From assembly GCF_003634105.1 (NCBI RefSeq), contig NZ_RBIQ01000014.1, positions 24,948-88,947 of the forward strand: DNA of 64,000 nucleotides, read 5' to 3'. Shown here piece by piece: positions 38,455-47,956 of the stretch. The position numbers and the translations under genes are program-made. A model generated the notes under the pieces. It was not told the origin of the DNA and ran no database searches. It saw nothing but the letters and a program-made list of their open reading frames with translations. The stretch comes from Maribacter vaceletii. Lineage in GTDB: Bacteria; Bacteroidota; Bacteroidia; Flavobacteriales; Flavobacteriaceae. Each line of letters begins with the position of its first letter. Position 1 is the first letter of the stretch.

Positions 38455-38792
38455 TAAAGACTAAAATCTTTTTTAAGTTCAGAAACTACCTGAGTAACAT
38501 CGGTCTTTAGAATAGGAAATACTTTTTTTATCTCTTCCATATTAGCTTCATTTTTTCCTAGCGTTTCTATTTCTAAAGCAGCAGCCCTTGTTTGCTCCAT
38601 GCCTAGTAAATCTACATTTGGCTTTATTTTATGTGCTAATTGGTAAACTTGTTCATAATTCATCTCTGCTAGAGCTTTTTCTAAAGCTTCTAAATCTACT
38701 GGGACTTCTTCTAAAAAAACAGAAATTACAGAAACAATAAATTCCTCATCTCCTTCTGCCATTTCATTTATTTTATCTAAACTGTATATCAT
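38454..38792 (-). CDS. Stand-alone Hpt phosphotransfer protein
   Basis: A 112-residue four-helix Hpt domain protein. The phospho-acceptor is His54 in [17 protein letters not shown], and helices before and after ([28 protein letters not shown]) fit the fold. Such proteins shuttle phosphate between a hybrid histidine kinase and a response regulator. Neither partner is adjacent; the neighbours are an FAH-family enzyme and cinA, so this is an orphan in its operon. Confidence 0.88.
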   Translation of the reverse strand: MIYSLDKINEMAEGDEEFIVSVISVFLEEVPVDLEALEKALAEMNYEQVYQLAHKIKPNVDLLGMEQTRAAALEIETLGKNEANMEEIKKVFPILKTDVTQVVSELKKDFSL

Positions 38793-38797
38793 TATTC

Positions 38798-39409
38798 TTA
38801 TTTAATTTTTAAAGAAAAAAGTTCTTTACCTTCAATTGCTCCTGTAAGATAATCATTTGGCTCTACTTTACCAACACCTGCTGGCGTACCTGTAAAAATT
38901 ATATCGCCTTTTTTTAACATAAAATATTGAGATACATAAGCTATTAGTTCGTCTATTTTCCACAACATTAAACTTGTATTTCCTTTTTGAACTATCTCAT
39001 TATTCTTTTGTAATTCAAAATTTATTGCATTTATATCTTTAAATGTATTTACTGGAAGCCAGTTACCAATAACAGCTGCACCATCAAAACCTTTAGCTTT
39101 TTCCCATGGCAGTCCTTTTTCTTTTAATTTAGACTGTAAATCTCTTGCTGTAAAGTCTATTCCTAAACCAATTTCATCGTAATATTTGTGAGCAAATTTC
39201 TCTTGAATATGCTTTCCTACTTTTTTAATCTTTACCAACACCTCTACTTCATAATGCACATCATTAGAAAATTCTGGTATATAAAAATCTTGTTCTTTAG
39301 GTAAAACTGCAGAATCTGGTTTTATAAAAACTACCGGATTTTCTGGCCTTTCATTTTTAAGTTCCTCTATATGTGCGGTATAATTACGACCAATACATAT
39401 TATTTTCAT
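38798..39409 (-). CDS. Fumarylacetoacetate hydrolase family protein
   Basis: A 203-residue protein of the FAH family, comparable to FAHD1-type acylpyruvases or oxaloacetate decarboxylases. The metal-binding blocks are VHYEVEVLVKI, GLGIDFTARDLQ, AKGFDGAAVIGNW and GDIIFTGTPAGVG. The start MKIICIGRNYTAHIEEL is the family N-terminus, and no extra domain is present. Substrate is not determined. It is inside an operon, 5 bases from both neighbours. Confidence 0.88.
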   Translation of the reverse strand: MKIICIGRNYTAHIEELKNERPENPVVFIKPDSAVLPKEQDFYIPEFSNDVHYEVEVLVKIKKVGKHIQEKFAHKYYDEIGLGIDFTARDLQSKLKEKGLPWEKAKGFDGAAVIGNWLPVNTFKDINAINFELQKNNEIVQKGNTSLMLWKIDELIAYVSQYFMLKKGDIIFTGTPAGVGKVEPNDYLTGAIEGKELFSLKIK

Positions 39410-39414
39410 AATAA

Positions 39415-40320
39415 TTATTCTTTAGAAACCTTAAGACTAATAGCCGGGATAAAATTCTTAGACTTGTCTTTAGATTTCACTGTAAAATCCGTCCACTCTC
39501 CCATTCCATATACCATTGCCTTATAATTCTGATTCTTATTATACACTCCTCCAAAAATTGGAGCAAAACGATCCTCTACAATTTTCTTATTAGTTAACGG
39601 ATGAATTGTAGTTGTAGTATACCAATTGTATGGTACAAACAGCCATTCCAAGCCAATATAAATTCCTTCTTTAGGCACTTTTATATTTAATGCTTTTAAA
39701 TCTATAGAAACATAATCTTTATCTGTTTGCGTTTCCAAAACGATACTTTTTCGTAACAAATCTATACTTGGCTTTTTTGTCTTAGTATCTACCCCATATA
39801 TTCGTATTCTAAACTTGGACCCTGGTCTTTTAAAGTTTTTATTTTTCTGAAAAAAAACAGTTACCTTATTTACAAATTTCTTTTGCGCTCCAATATTTGG
39901 AAAATACAAAGCTAATACCCAAGGAGTTGATGATGAAGAAAATCCACTAGTTAAGCTATAACTACTTACCGGATTTAAGACATCTGAGTTCCCTAAGGAT
40001 TGTGTTACAACCACCTCATCTAACTCAAAAGACTCTTCTACTAAATGAAACTTTTTTGCTTTATAAATATTATTTGCCACTACAATGGTATCTTTATACC
40101 CTAAGGACGAAATATGTAGTTGTTTTTCTAAATATGGTTTAGGAACATCTATATAAAAATGACCCTCATCATCTGTAGAGGTTCCTTTTAAGGTATTTAA
40201 GAAACTAAGATTTACATATGGAATAGGTTCTTTTGTTTTATGATCATACACATGCCCTTCAAACAAAACTTCCTGAGCTTGCAATTGAAAAACAGCAAAC
40301 AATAATACTAAGTATCGCAT
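39415..40320 (-). CDS. Secreted protein with carboxypeptidase-regulatory-like domain
   Basis: A 301-residue secreted protein. The signal peptide MRYLVLLFAVFQLQAQ is followed by a CarboxypepD_reg-like beta sandwich (about 17-105, VLFEGHVYDHKTKEPIPYVN and STDDEGHFYIDVP), common in Bacteroidota surface proteins. A beta-rich domain (about 115-295) is of unknown function, with FRIRIYGVDTKTKKPS. No catalytic motif is seen. It lies 3 bases after the exonuclease gene and 5 before the FAH gene in one operon. Confidence 0.82.
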   Translation of the reverse strand: MRYLVLLFAVFQLQAQEVLFEGHVYDHKTKEPIPYVNLSFLNTLKGTSTDDEGHFYIDVPKPYLEKQLHISSLGYKDTIVVANNIYKAKKFHLVEESFELDEVVVTQSLGNSDVLNPVSSYSLTSGFSSSSTPWVLALYFPNIGAQKKFVNKVTVFFQKNKNFKRPGSKFRIRIYGVDTKTKKPSIDLLRKSIVLETQTDKDYVSIDLKALNIKVPKEGIYIGLEWLFVPYNWYTTTTIHPLTNKKIVEDRFAPIFGGVYNKNQNYKAMVYGMGEWTDFTVKSKDKSKNFIPAISLKVSKE

Positions 40321-40323
40321 TTT

Positions 40324-41100
40324 TTAACCTAACTTATTATTTAACTTACTAAGCTTAATTTGCGTAAGAACCTTTTTGGTATACAATGGAAAATCGGCAT
40401 TCAATATCCAACCAAAATAACCAGGCTCTTTTTCCAAAACATCATGTACTTTTTTTCCTTTGTGCTTTCCAAAGGAGAAAATTTCTTCTCCTTTTTCATC
40501 TAAAGCAATAAAACCTGCAAAATCTACAGATTGTTTTCTTCTTGAAAATTCTGATAGCTTTTTAATATTATTTTCTAATTCTGGATATCTATCTAATTGA
40601 GACAATAACACTTCATAGGTAGCATTAGTATCTGCTGCGGCACTATGTGCATCGTTTAAATTTTTATCACAATAGAACTTATATGCTGCTTCTAGAGTTC
40701 TTTTTTCCATTTTATGAAAAATGGTTTGCACATCTACAGAAACTGTGTTTTTCATATCAAAATCTATATCGGCACGTAACAATTCTTCTGCCAATAAAGG
40801 AATATCAAAACGGTCGGAATTAAAACCTCCTAAATCGCTATCCTTTATCATTTTATAAATTTCTTTGGAGAGTTCTTTAAATGTAGGTTCATTAGCAACT
40901 CTTTCATTAGTTATACCATGCACCTCTACTACATTAGCAGGAATAGTCATTTCTGGATTAACTAACCAAGTTTTACTTTCTTTATTTCCGTTTGGAAAAA
41001 TTTTAAGGATTGCAATTTCTACTATTCTATCTTTTGCAACATTTACTCCCGTTGTTTCTAAATCAAAAAAACAAATAGGTCTTGTTAGCTTTAACTCCAT
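40324..41100 (-). CDS. DEDDh 3'-5' exonuclease with ExoX-like C-terminal domain
   Basis: About 258 residues. The DnaQ-type nuclease domain (about 1-180) has ExoI CFFDLETTGVN, ExoII GGFNSDRFDIPLLAEEL and ExoIII NDAHSAAADTNATYEVL, giving the DEDDh set. The C-terminal part (FSFGKHKGKKVHDVLEKEPG, then WILNADFP) is an ExoX-like domain. A longer frame to 41160 exists, but a TTG/TATCTTTG promoter lies inside it, so the Met at 41100 is preferred. It may act in DNA repair or end processing. It is first in an operon that runs to cinA. Confidence 0.9.
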   Translation of the reverse strand: MELKLTRPICFFDLETTGVNVAKDRIVEIAILKIFPNGNKESKTWLVNPEMTIPANVVEVHGITNERVANEPTFKELSKEIYKMIKDSDLGGFNSDRFDIPLLAEELLRADIDFDMKNTVSVDVQTIFHKMEKRTLEAAYKFYCDKNLNDAHSAAADTNATYEVLLSQLDRYPELENNIKKLSEFSRRKQSVDFAGFIALDEKGEEIFSFGKHKGKKVHDVLEKEPGYFGWILNADFPLYTKKVLTQIKLSKLNNKLG

Positions 41101-41120
41101 GGTTATGTTTAAAATTTTAA

Positions 41121-41149
41121 CAAAGATACGTGTTAGAAAGATTAAGCAA
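41121..41149 (-). promoter_or_regulatory. Promoter of the exonuclease-to-cinA operon
   Basis: On the minus strand TTG (41147-41149) and TATCTTTG (41121-41128) are 18 bases apart, 20 bases before the ATG at 41100. It decides the start of the exonuclease gene. Confidence 0.7.
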
Positions 41150-41179
41150 AATGGAAACAAGAAATTTCTGTAATCTTAT

Positions 41180-42415
41180 TTACAGTCTAGTATTTATAAT
41201 ATTATTAAATGCAGAACCAAAAGTATAGGTTAAACCTACAGAAAAACCTAAATCAAAATCGGTTGCTATTTGTTTTTGTTGCAATAAAACATCTTCTAAA
41301 GAAGCGTCTCCTGCTGGTAAATTTATTTGATCTCTAATTACCTGATAATTTCCTGAAAATTTTACCCCTAAACCTTTAAAAACTCGTACAGAAAAACTAC
41401 CATTCATCTCAAATCTATTTTTAGAAAAATCTTCTAAAAAACTTGACGCCTTTACTCTATAATACACATTACCCCATTGTTGCCTATATCGCAATTGCAT
41501 ATCAAAAGAATGATTAAATATACCCTCTTGGTTTTCTGCAAAAATTGTAGTCTCTATATAATCATTATACTTATAACCAATTTTATAAGCGAATACAATT
41601 TCTCTCTTTAACACCTCACTATACGGAAAAATATTATATTCTACTGCTGGAAAAAAACCTGCAGATAGGTCTAAATTTGTATATGTATCATGCCGTCCAT
41701 TTACAAAAACACCAGCCGACCAATGATCTGACAAACTACGAACTATACTTGCAGCTCCCCAATACCGTTCTCTTTCACTTGTGAATTTTTCATCATTACG
41801 AATAAACTCACTATTAGTTTGACTCATTTGAAGGTCTGCTCTAATTCTCCATTTCTCGGTTACACGATCACTCTCTAAACCTAACTTATATTCAAATTTT
41901 TTCCTACTAGACTCTTTATCTAACTTTGCTTGTCCATAAATCTCGAAAATCCAATTTCTCCAAGGGTCTTCAAATTCTAATTCCGATTTCTCATTCTTAC
42001 CTTTCACTCTATAAGAAACTCTATGAGCAATATCTGACTCTACCACAAATTTTAACAGGCCTTTTTTTATACGCCAAACCAAACCTCTACGCACTTCATC
42101 AGAAGTCATATTAGCATTTGTATCAAAAGACAAGAAATTTGTAATATCCAGAAAAGAATCACTACCCGCAAATTCTAATTTATAGGTTCTCCCCCCACTA
42201 CCGTTTGCAATATCATATATAAAAAGACGCACATTTGCCAACCCTTGATCACGAACATGATTTATAAATTTAATCTCTTGACGTATGTAATTTTTTTCAC
42301 AATTACAGTCTATAAAAAGTTTTATAGATTCTTTCTCGTTTGTCTGAGAAAAGCAAATTAATGGAAATAATAAAAGTAAAATTGAAAACCATTTTACAGC
42401 ACGTAGAAAAAGCAT
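41180..42415 (-). CDS. Outer-membrane beta-barrel protein, unknown role
   Basis: A 411-residue protein with a signal peptide (WFSILLLLFPLICFSQ). The N-terminal domain (about 25-130) starts LFIDCNCEKNYIRQEIKFIN and may be a periplasmic CxC-containing module. The rest is strands with alternating aromatic and polar residues (KWRIRADLQMSQ, WSAGVFVNGRHDTYTN, FDMQLRYRQQWGNVYYRVK), ending NTRL, as in an outer-membrane barrel. I do not recognise a named family. It lies 91 bases after the E2 gene and 79 before the exonuclease start, which has its own promoter. Confidence 0.75.
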   Translation of the reverse strand: MLFLRAVKWFSILLLLFPLICFSQTNEKESIKLFIDCNCEKNYIRQEIKFINHVRDQGLANVRLFIYDIANGSGGRTYKLEFAGSDSFLDITNFLSFDTNANMTSDEVRRGLVWRIKKGLLKFVVESDIAHRVSYRVKGKNEKSELEFEDPWRNWIFEIYGQAKLDKESSRKKFEYKLGLESDRVTEKWRIRADLQMSQTNSEFIRNDEKFTSERERYWGAASIVRSLSDHWSAGVFVNGRHDTYTNLDLSAGFFPAVEYNIFPYSEVLKREIVFAYKIGYKYNDYIETTIFAENQEGIFNHSFDMQLRYRQQWGNVYYRVKASSFLEDFSKNRFEMNGSFSVRVFKGLGVKFSGNYQVIRDQINLPAGDASLEDVLLQQKQIATDFDLGFSVGLTYTFGSAFNNIINTRL

Positions 42416-42506
42416 ATTTATTTTTTTATCACGATTAAAAGTTAAAATAAATTTAATCTTAATAAAAAGAGATATACTAATGGGTATTTATATATAAGTA
42501 ATGGTT

Positions 42507-43868
42507 TTAGAAATCCCTATTTACATCCCAAGCCTCTAAATAATCTGCAACAGCCTTTACAAACATACTACCTAATGCACCGTTAACTACTCTATGGTCA
42601 TAGCTATGCGATAAATACATTTTACTACGTATACCTATATAATCTCCTTCACTAGTTTCTATTACAGATGGTATTTTACGTATTGCACCCAATGCCAAAA
42701 TACCAACTTGAGGTTGGTTTATTATTGGTGTTCCAAAAACACTTCCAAAAGTTCCTACGTTTGTTACTGTGTATGTACCATCTTGAACTTCATCTGGCTT
42801 TAAGGCATTATTCCTAGAACGTACTGCAAGATCATTTACAACCTTTGCCATACCAACTAAATTTAGTTGGTCTGCATTTTTAATTACTGGTACAATTAAA
42901 TTACCATCTGGCAAAGCAGCTGCCATACCTATATTAATATTTTTCTTTTTTATAACTGTATCGCCTTGAACAGAAATATTCATTAAAGGATATTTTTTAA
43001 GAGCTTTTGCTACTGCCTCTAAAAATATTGGTGTAAATGTTAATTTTTCTCCTTCTTGTTCTTCAAAGGCTTTTTTAACATTATTACGCCAGTTTACAAG
43101 GTTAGTAACATCTACCTCTATAAAACTTTGAACATGTGCAGATGTAGAAACACTATCTACCATGTGCTTAGCTATAAGTTTTCCCATTCTAGACATTTCT
43201 ATAACCTCATGTCCGCTAGAGTTTTCTATTTTATTAGTTTTTTCTGCAACCACTGGCTTATCAACATTAGTAAGTGGTTTAGAAACAGGACTAGGCGCCG
43301 TACTTTTTACCGTAACTTTTTCTGCAACAACCTCAGAATTTTTATTTTTAGTTTTTCTAGATGCTACATAATTAATTATATCATTTTTAGAGACTCTTCC
43401 TTCTTTACCTGTTCCAGGAATTGCATCTAATTCTTCTATTGTAAGACCCTCTTGCTTAGCTATATTTTTAACTAATGGAGAATAAAAGCGATTTGTAGAA
43501 CTTTGCCCTAATACTGGTGCTTGCACAGCATCTTTAGCAACCACAATAGTTTCTTCTATTTCTTGTACAGCTGCCTCAACCTGTTCTTCTACTTCTTCTT
43601 TTACAAAAACATCTTCAGGACTATCACCATCAGTACTAATTATTGCAACTGTTTGCCCCACCTTAACAACATCATCTACATTAAAAAGTTTCTCTACTAA
43701 AATACCATCTACTTCACTTGGTACTTCAGAGTCTACTTTGTCTGTAGCTATTTCAAAAACAGCTTCATCCATTTCAATTTCATCTCCTACCTCCTTTAAC
43801 CAAGTTGTTAATGTTGCCTCTGCAACACTCTCTCCCATTTTTGGTAACTTTAATTCAAACTTTGCCAT
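42507..43868 (-). CDS. 2-oxo acid dehydrogenase E2 (dihydrolipoamide acyltransferase)
   Basis: A 453-residue E2 subunit, transferring acyl groups from lipoyl-Lys44 (IATDKVDSEVP) to CoA. The lipoyl domain (1-77), peripheral subunit-binding domain (about 130-170, YSPLVKNIAKQEGLTIEEL) and catalytic domain (about 215-453) are in the usual order. The start motif LPKMGESVAEAT fits a branched-chain or 2-oxoglutarate type E2. The active-site motif reads HRVVNG (His425), where HxxxDG is the consensus, so Asp is replaced by Asn. E1 and E3 are not adjacent. A TATTTTTG box lies at 43906-43913. Confidence 0.9.
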   Translation of the reverse strand: MAKFELKLPKMGESVAEATLTTWLKEVGDEIEMDEAVFEIATDKVDSEVPSEVDGILVEKLFNVDDVVKVGQTVAIISTDGDSPEDVFVKEEVEEQVEAAVQEIEETIVVAKDAVQAPVLGQSSTNRFYSPLVKNIAKQEGLTIEELDAIPGTGKEGRVSKNDIINYVASRKTKNKNSEVVAEKVTVKSTAPSPVSKPLTNVDKPVVAEKTNKIENSSGHEVIEMSRMGKLIAKHMVDSVSTSAHVQSFIEVDVTNLVNWRNNVKKAFEEQEGEKLTFTPIFLEAVAKALKKYPLMNISVQGDTVIKKKNINIGMAAALPDGNLIVPVIKNADQLNLVGMAKVVNDLAVRSRNNALKPDEVQDGTYTVTNVGTFGSVFGTPIINQPQVGILALGAIRKIPSVIETSEGDYIGIRSKMYLSHSYDHRVVNGALGSMFVKAVADYLEAWDVNRDF

Positions 43869-43958
43869 ATTCTTATCTACTAAGCTTATTTAGGTGAATT
43901 TTTTGCAAAAATAACAAAATTTAAAGCAAAAAACTGAATTTTTAATACATTTAACCTT

Positions 43959-44579
43959 TTAATTAGACTTTAAAGAACCTTCAAAAGGCACTCTATTAAG
44001 TATACTTCTTCCTAAAGTTACCTCATCTGCATATTCTAACTCATCTCCTACTGCTATACCTCTTGCAATTGTAGAGGTACTTACTCCCAACCCCGAAATT
44101 TGTTTATAAATATAAAAATTAGTAGTATCTCCTTCCATTGTAGAACTTAACGCAAAAATGAGTTCTTTTATTTCTCCTTTTTTAACTTTAGTAACTAATG
44201 AGTTTATTGTTAAATCTTGCGGTCCCACTCCTTCCATTGGAGATATTTTACCCCCAAGAACATGGTAAGTTCCTCTAAACTGCCCTGTATTCTCTATAGC
44301 CATTACATCTCTAATATCTTCTACTACACAAACTAACGAGGAATCTCTTTTTGTATTCGCACAAATTTCGCATAGTACTGTATCTGATATATTATGGCAA
44401 TTACTACAAAATTGTATCTTTTCTTTTAGGTCTAATAAAGAAGTAGCTAAACCCTCTGTTCTTTGGTCTGGTTGTTTTAACAAATGTAAAACCAAACGCA
44501 ATGCTGTGCGCTTACCTATCCCTGGTAATTGAGACATTTCATACACCGCATTTTCTAATAGTTTAGAAGAAAAATCCAT
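43959..44579 (-). CDS. recR: Recombination mediator RecR
   Basis: A 206-residue RecR, which acts with RecO and RecF in loading RecA at gaps. The helix-hairpin-helix part has [17 protein letters not shown], the zinc finger is [16 protein letters not shown], and the TOPRIM domain has [18 protein letters not shown] and [16 protein letters not shown]. The length is normal. A TAATTTTG box (44585-44592) lies directly upstream. It is divergent from the symporter gene, with 58 bases between their starts. Confidence 0.97.
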   Translation of the reverse strand: MDFSSKLLENAVYEMSQLPGIGKRTALRLVLHLLKQPDQRTEGLATSLLDLKEKIQFCSNCHNISDTVLCEICANTKRDSSLVCVVEDIRDVMAIENTGQFRGTYHVLGGKISPMEGVGPQDLTINSLVTKVKKGEIKELIFALSSTMEGDTTNFYIYKQISGLGVSTSTIARGIAVGDELEYADEVTLGRSILNRVPFEGSLKSN

Positions 44580-44637
44580 ACGTACAAAATTACATACTAT
44601 TTTTACTTTTTGTACTTTGCATTGGAAATTTATTTCT

Positions 44638-46098
44638 ATGACCGCCTCCTATATACTTATTCTAATTACAATTTACTTTTTATTTCTTTTAGTAATTTCC
44701 TACTTTACTGGTAAAAATGACACGAATACCGATTTTTTTAAAGCAGGCAAACAGTCTCCTTGGTATTTAGTTGCTTTTGGGATGATCGGGGCTTCGCTCT
44801 CTGGTGTTACATTTATTTCTGTTCCTGGGTGGGTAGCTGCTTCAGAATTTAGCTATATGCAAGTTGTTTTTGGGTATTTTGTAGGCTATTTTGTAATTGC
44901 TTATGTTCTTCTTCCTATTTATTACAAATTAAACGTAACCTCTATTTATGAATATTTAAATCAGCGTTTTGGAACCACAAGTTATAAAGTAGGTGCAATC
45001 TCCTTCTTTATTTCAAGAGTTTTAGGTGCTTCTTTTCGTTTATTCTTAGTGGCTCTTGTTTTACAGCAATTTGTTTTTGATGATTTAAATATTCGATTTG
45101 AAATTACTGTAGCACTTTCTGTATTATTAATTTGGGTATATACTTTTAGAGGTGGAATTAAAACTATTGTATGGACAGATACTTTACAAACTCTTTTTAT
45201 GCTTACCTCTGTAATTTTATCTATCTACTTTATTACTGATGAATTAAATTGGAGTTTTATAGACTTTTTAAATTCTGAAGAATTAACAAACTATAATAAA
45301 ATTATATTTTCAGAAGATTTTTATAGTAAAAACCATTTTATAAAATCTTTCTTAGGCGGCTTATTTATTGCAATATGTATGACTGGTTTAGACCAAGATA
45401 TGATGCAAAAAAATCTTACCTGTAAATCTTTAAAAGATGCACAAAAAAATGTAGTTTCTTTTAGTATAGTTCTTGTTGCTGTAAATTTTATATTTCTTCT
45501 TTTAGGTGCTCTCTTGTTTATTTATGCTAACAAAATGAATATTGCCATACCACTTTTAGATGGCAAACCTAAAACTGACTTACTTTTCCCTGAAATTGCT
45601 TTAAATAGTGGATTAGGTTCTGTAATAGCTATTACTTTTATGCTTGGGCTTATTGCTGCAGCTTACAGTAGTGCAGATAGTGCATTAACCTCTTTAACTA
45701 CTTCTTTTTGTGTAGATTTTTTAGAATTAGAAAAGAAAGAAAATCAAAAAAAAACAAGAAAGCTAGTACACATTGGAATGAGTGTTTTATTAATTATTGT
45801 AGTTATAATTTTTAAACACGTATTAGACACCAATGTAATAGATGGTCTTTTACAAGTAGCAGCATATACCTACGGCCCTTTATTAGGCCTGTTTACTTTT
45901 GGGATTTTTACAAAACACCAAGTAAAAGACAACTATGTTTGGCTAGTTGCTATACTATCTGTAGTTCTAATTTATAGTTTTTCCAATATTCCTTCAGAAA
46001 ATTTAGGAGGTTATAAAGTTGGGTATGAACTTTTGCCTATAAATGGTCTGTTAACTTTTATTGGATTATGGTTTATTAGAATAAAAAGTAAGGTTTAA
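44638..46098 (+). CDS. Sodium:solute symporter
   Basis: A 486-residue membrane protein of the SSS family with about 13 membrane segments. Recognisable parts are [51 protein letters not shown] and [18 protein letters not shown], the last carrying the sodium-site serines. The solute cannot be told. The frame could start at 44617 (seven more residues), but [14 protein letters not shown] at 44638 leaves room for a promoter near 44605-44618 (TTTTTGTACTTTG). It is divergent from recR. Confidence 0.9.
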   Translation: MTASYILILITIYFLFLLVISYFTGKNDTNTDFFKAGKQSPWYLVAFGMIGASLSGVTFISVPGWVAASEFSYMQVVFGYFVGYFVIAYVLLPIYYKLNVTSIYEYLNQRFGTTSYKVGAISFFISRVLGASFRLFLVALVLQQFVFDDLNIRFEITVALSVLLIWVYTFRGGIKTIVWTDTLQTLFMLTSVILSIYFITDELNWSFIDFLNSEELTNYNKIIFSEDFYSKNHFIKSFLGGLFIAICMTGLDQDMMQKNLTCKSLKDAQKNVVSFSIVLVAVNFIFLLLGALLFIYANKMNIAIPLLDGKPKTDLLFPEIALNSGLGSVIAITFMLGLIAAAYSSADSALTSLTTSFCVDFLELEKKENQKKTRKLVHIGMSVLLIIVVIIFKHVLDTNVIDGLLQVAAYTYGPLLGLFTFGIFTKHQVKDNYVWLVAILSVVLIYSFSNIPSENLGGYKVGYELLPINGLLTFIGLWFIRIKSKV

Positions 46099-46458
46099 TT
46101 AGTATTGATTTGTAGCTAATAATACTAAGGTGCATGCGACTTCTACTTTTATACCATTTTCTTCTAAGATAGAGTAAAACACAGGGTTCTCAGTTCCTGG
46201 GTTGAAAATTACACGTTCTGGGCGTAAATCCACTACGTTTTTGTAGTACGCTTCTTGCCGTTTTGGATTTAAATACAAAGTTATAGTGTTAATATTTTGA
46301 AAATGAATAAATTTAGTCTTAATTTGGACACCAGAAACAGTCCCAAGTTTTAAACCGAAGGCATCAGTTGAAATTCCATTTTCAACTAAACGATGAATAG
46401 CTATATTACTGTAGCGGTTAGGATTTAATGAAGCTCCTATTACTAATGTTTTCTTCAT
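46099..46458 (-). CDS. CoA-binding protein (YccU-like)
   Basis: A 119-residue Rossmann-fold protein of the CoA_binding_2 family. The nucleotide-binding start is KKTLVIGASLNPNRYSNIAI, followed by VDLRPERVIFNPGTENP and a C-terminal VEVACTLVLLAT. The family has no firmly established role; members may sense acyl-CoA. It is a single gene, convergent with the symporter gene, their stops directly abutting. Confidence 0.87.
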   Translation of the reverse strand: MKKTLVIGASLNPNRYSNIAIHRLVENGISTDAFGLKLGTVSGVQIKTKFIHFQNINTITLYLNPKRQEAYYKNVVDLRPERVIFNPGTENPVFYSILEENGIKVEVACTLVLLATNQY

Positions 46459-46631
46459 GGAAGGAATTTTATTAGAGAGTTAAATATTTGTTAAATTGTA
46501 ACTTTTTCGATAAAAAAGCGTCTATTAGTTAATTAATACCTGGATTGTTTAAAAATAAATAAAAGCTATGTCGTTGATTACGCTATATGTTTATAGTTAA
46601 TGGTTAGTGTTTAGTATAGTCTATCAGCGAA

Positions 46632-46659
46632 GAAACCCCAACAGCAATGTTGGGGTTTC
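46632..46659 (-). terminator. Hairpin downstream of fabH
   Basis: GAAACCCCAACA pairs with TGTTGGGGTTTC around GCAA. The U-run is weak on both strands, but the stem is perfect and it lies 31 bases after the fabH stop. Confidence 0.7.
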
Positions 46660-46690
46660 GAATTTTATACACCTTTACAACCTAATAAAC

Positions 46691-47698
46691 TTACCATCTA
46701 ATAATAGCACTACCCCATGTAAATCCACTACCAAAAGCAGCCAGCACAACCAGGTCGCCTTCTTTTACTTTTCCTTGCTCCCAAGCTTCAGTTAGTGCAA
46801 TTGGTATTGAGGCAGCAGTAGTATTACCATACTTCATAATATTATTAAATACCTGATTATCATTTAACTTAAATTTCTTTTGTATAAATTGAGAAATTCT
46901 AAGGTTTGCTTGGTGAGGCACTAGCATATCTATATCCGTAGTTTCTAAATTATTTTTAGATAAACCCTCCATTATCACTTCACTAAAACGAACCACAGCG
47001 TTTTTAAATACAAATTGTCCATTCATCACTGGCAAATAGGATTCATCATTAGGGTTATTTTCTTCAATAATATCTGTAACCCATCTTTTTCCCATTCCAG
47101 GTGCAAGTAATGCTAGTTCTTCCGCATGTTGTCCTTCAGAATGTAAATGGGTAGAAAGTATTCCTTTAGCAGTATCTTCTTCTCTACTTAAAATTGCAGC
47201 TCCTGCACCGTCTCCAAATATTACAGAAACACTTCTACCTCTTGTTGTCATATCTAAACCACGAGAGTGCACTTCGGAACCAATAACTAGTATATTTTTA
47301 TACATACCACTTTTTATATATTGGTCCGCTACAGATATTCCATAAATAAATCCTGAACATTGATTTCTAACATCTAAAGCTCCTACCGTTTTTATTCCCA
47401 AATCTCTCTGCACCAAAACGCCTGGACCAGGGAAGTAATAATCTGGACTTAGCGTAGCAAAAACAATAAAATCAATATCATCCTTATCTATTCCTGCTCT
47501 TTCTATAGCTATTTTAGCTGCTTTAACTCCCATTGAAGTTGTTGTATCTTCTTTAGAAGCTACATGTCTGCGTTCTTGTATGCCTGTTCTTTCTTGTATC
47601 CAAGCATCATTGGTATCCATTACCTTAGATAAATCGTCATTAGTTACTACATTGTCTGGAACGTAATATCCTAAACCAGTAATTTTAGAATTAAACAT
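46691..47698 (-). CDS. fabH: 3-oxoacyl-ACP synthase III
   Basis: A 335-residue condensing enzyme that starts fatty-acid synthesis from acyl-CoA and malonyl-ACP. The catalytic triad is Cys114 in LDVRNQCSGFIYGI, His in MLVPHQANLRIS and Asn in MKYGNTTAASIPIAL. The C-terminal AAFGSGFTWGSAIIRW is standard. Flavobacteria often have two FabH copies, including one for branched-chain primers; the specificity here is unknown. It is a single gene, divergent from htpG. Confidence 0.94.
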   Translation of the reverse strand: MFNSKITGLGYYVPDNVVTNDDLSKVMDTNDAWIQERTGIQERRHVASKEDTTTSMGVKAAKIAIERAGIDKDDIDFIVFATLSPDYYFPGPGVLVQRDLGIKTVGALDVRNQCSGFIYGISVADQYIKSGMYKNILVIGSEVHSRGLDMTTRGRSVSVIFGDGAGAAILSREEDTAKGILSTHLHSEGQHAEELALLAPGMGKRWVTDIIEENNPNDESYLPVMNGQFVFKNAVVRFSEVIMEGLSKNNLETTDIDMLVPHQANLRISQFIQKKFKLNDNQVFNNIMKYGNTTAASIPIALTEAWEQGKVKEGDLVVLAAFGSGFTWGSAIIRW

Positions 47699-47865
47699 AT
47701 ATTATAGTGTATTTGAAGTAATTTTTTGTGTTAAAAAATTGCAAGTTAGTAACTATTGTTAAAACTACAACCTCCCTAATATACCTATTTTATAAGGATA
47801 TTATAAAAACAAAGACATAAAAACACTTTACTATTCAGATTAAAAAAGAAATAAACCTCTTATAA

Positions 47866-47890
47866 TGACAAAAAGTGTGTCAGTTTGTCA
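47866..47890. promoter_or_regulatory. TGACA/TGTCA repeats upstream of htpG
   Basis: TGACA (47866-47870) and TGTCA (47878-47882) form an inverted repeat, and TGTCA is repeated at 47886-47890. They lie 67-91 bases before the htpG ATG, upstream of a TATAATGG stretch. They could be a heat-shock control element; no regulator is identified. Confidence 0.4.
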
Positions 47891-47956
47891 CCGTAAGTTA
47901 TAATGGTATTTTTTTTGAATGTAAACTACCATTAACAATTAAAAAGAGATATAGAA

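Noticed and set aside
41101..41160. Longer N-terminus of the exonuclease
   Set aside because: A TTG/TATCTTTG promoter lies inside this stretch, and the conserved domain starts right after the Met at 41100.
43056..43430. Plus-strand open frame of 124 residues
   Set aside because: It is antisense to the E2 gene, with a Phe/Tyr/Cys-rich composition typical of a shadow frame.
46459..46690. Possible small gene between the CoA-binding gene and fabH
   Set aside because: Only short frames with early stops are present; the one clear element is the hairpin at 46632-46659.
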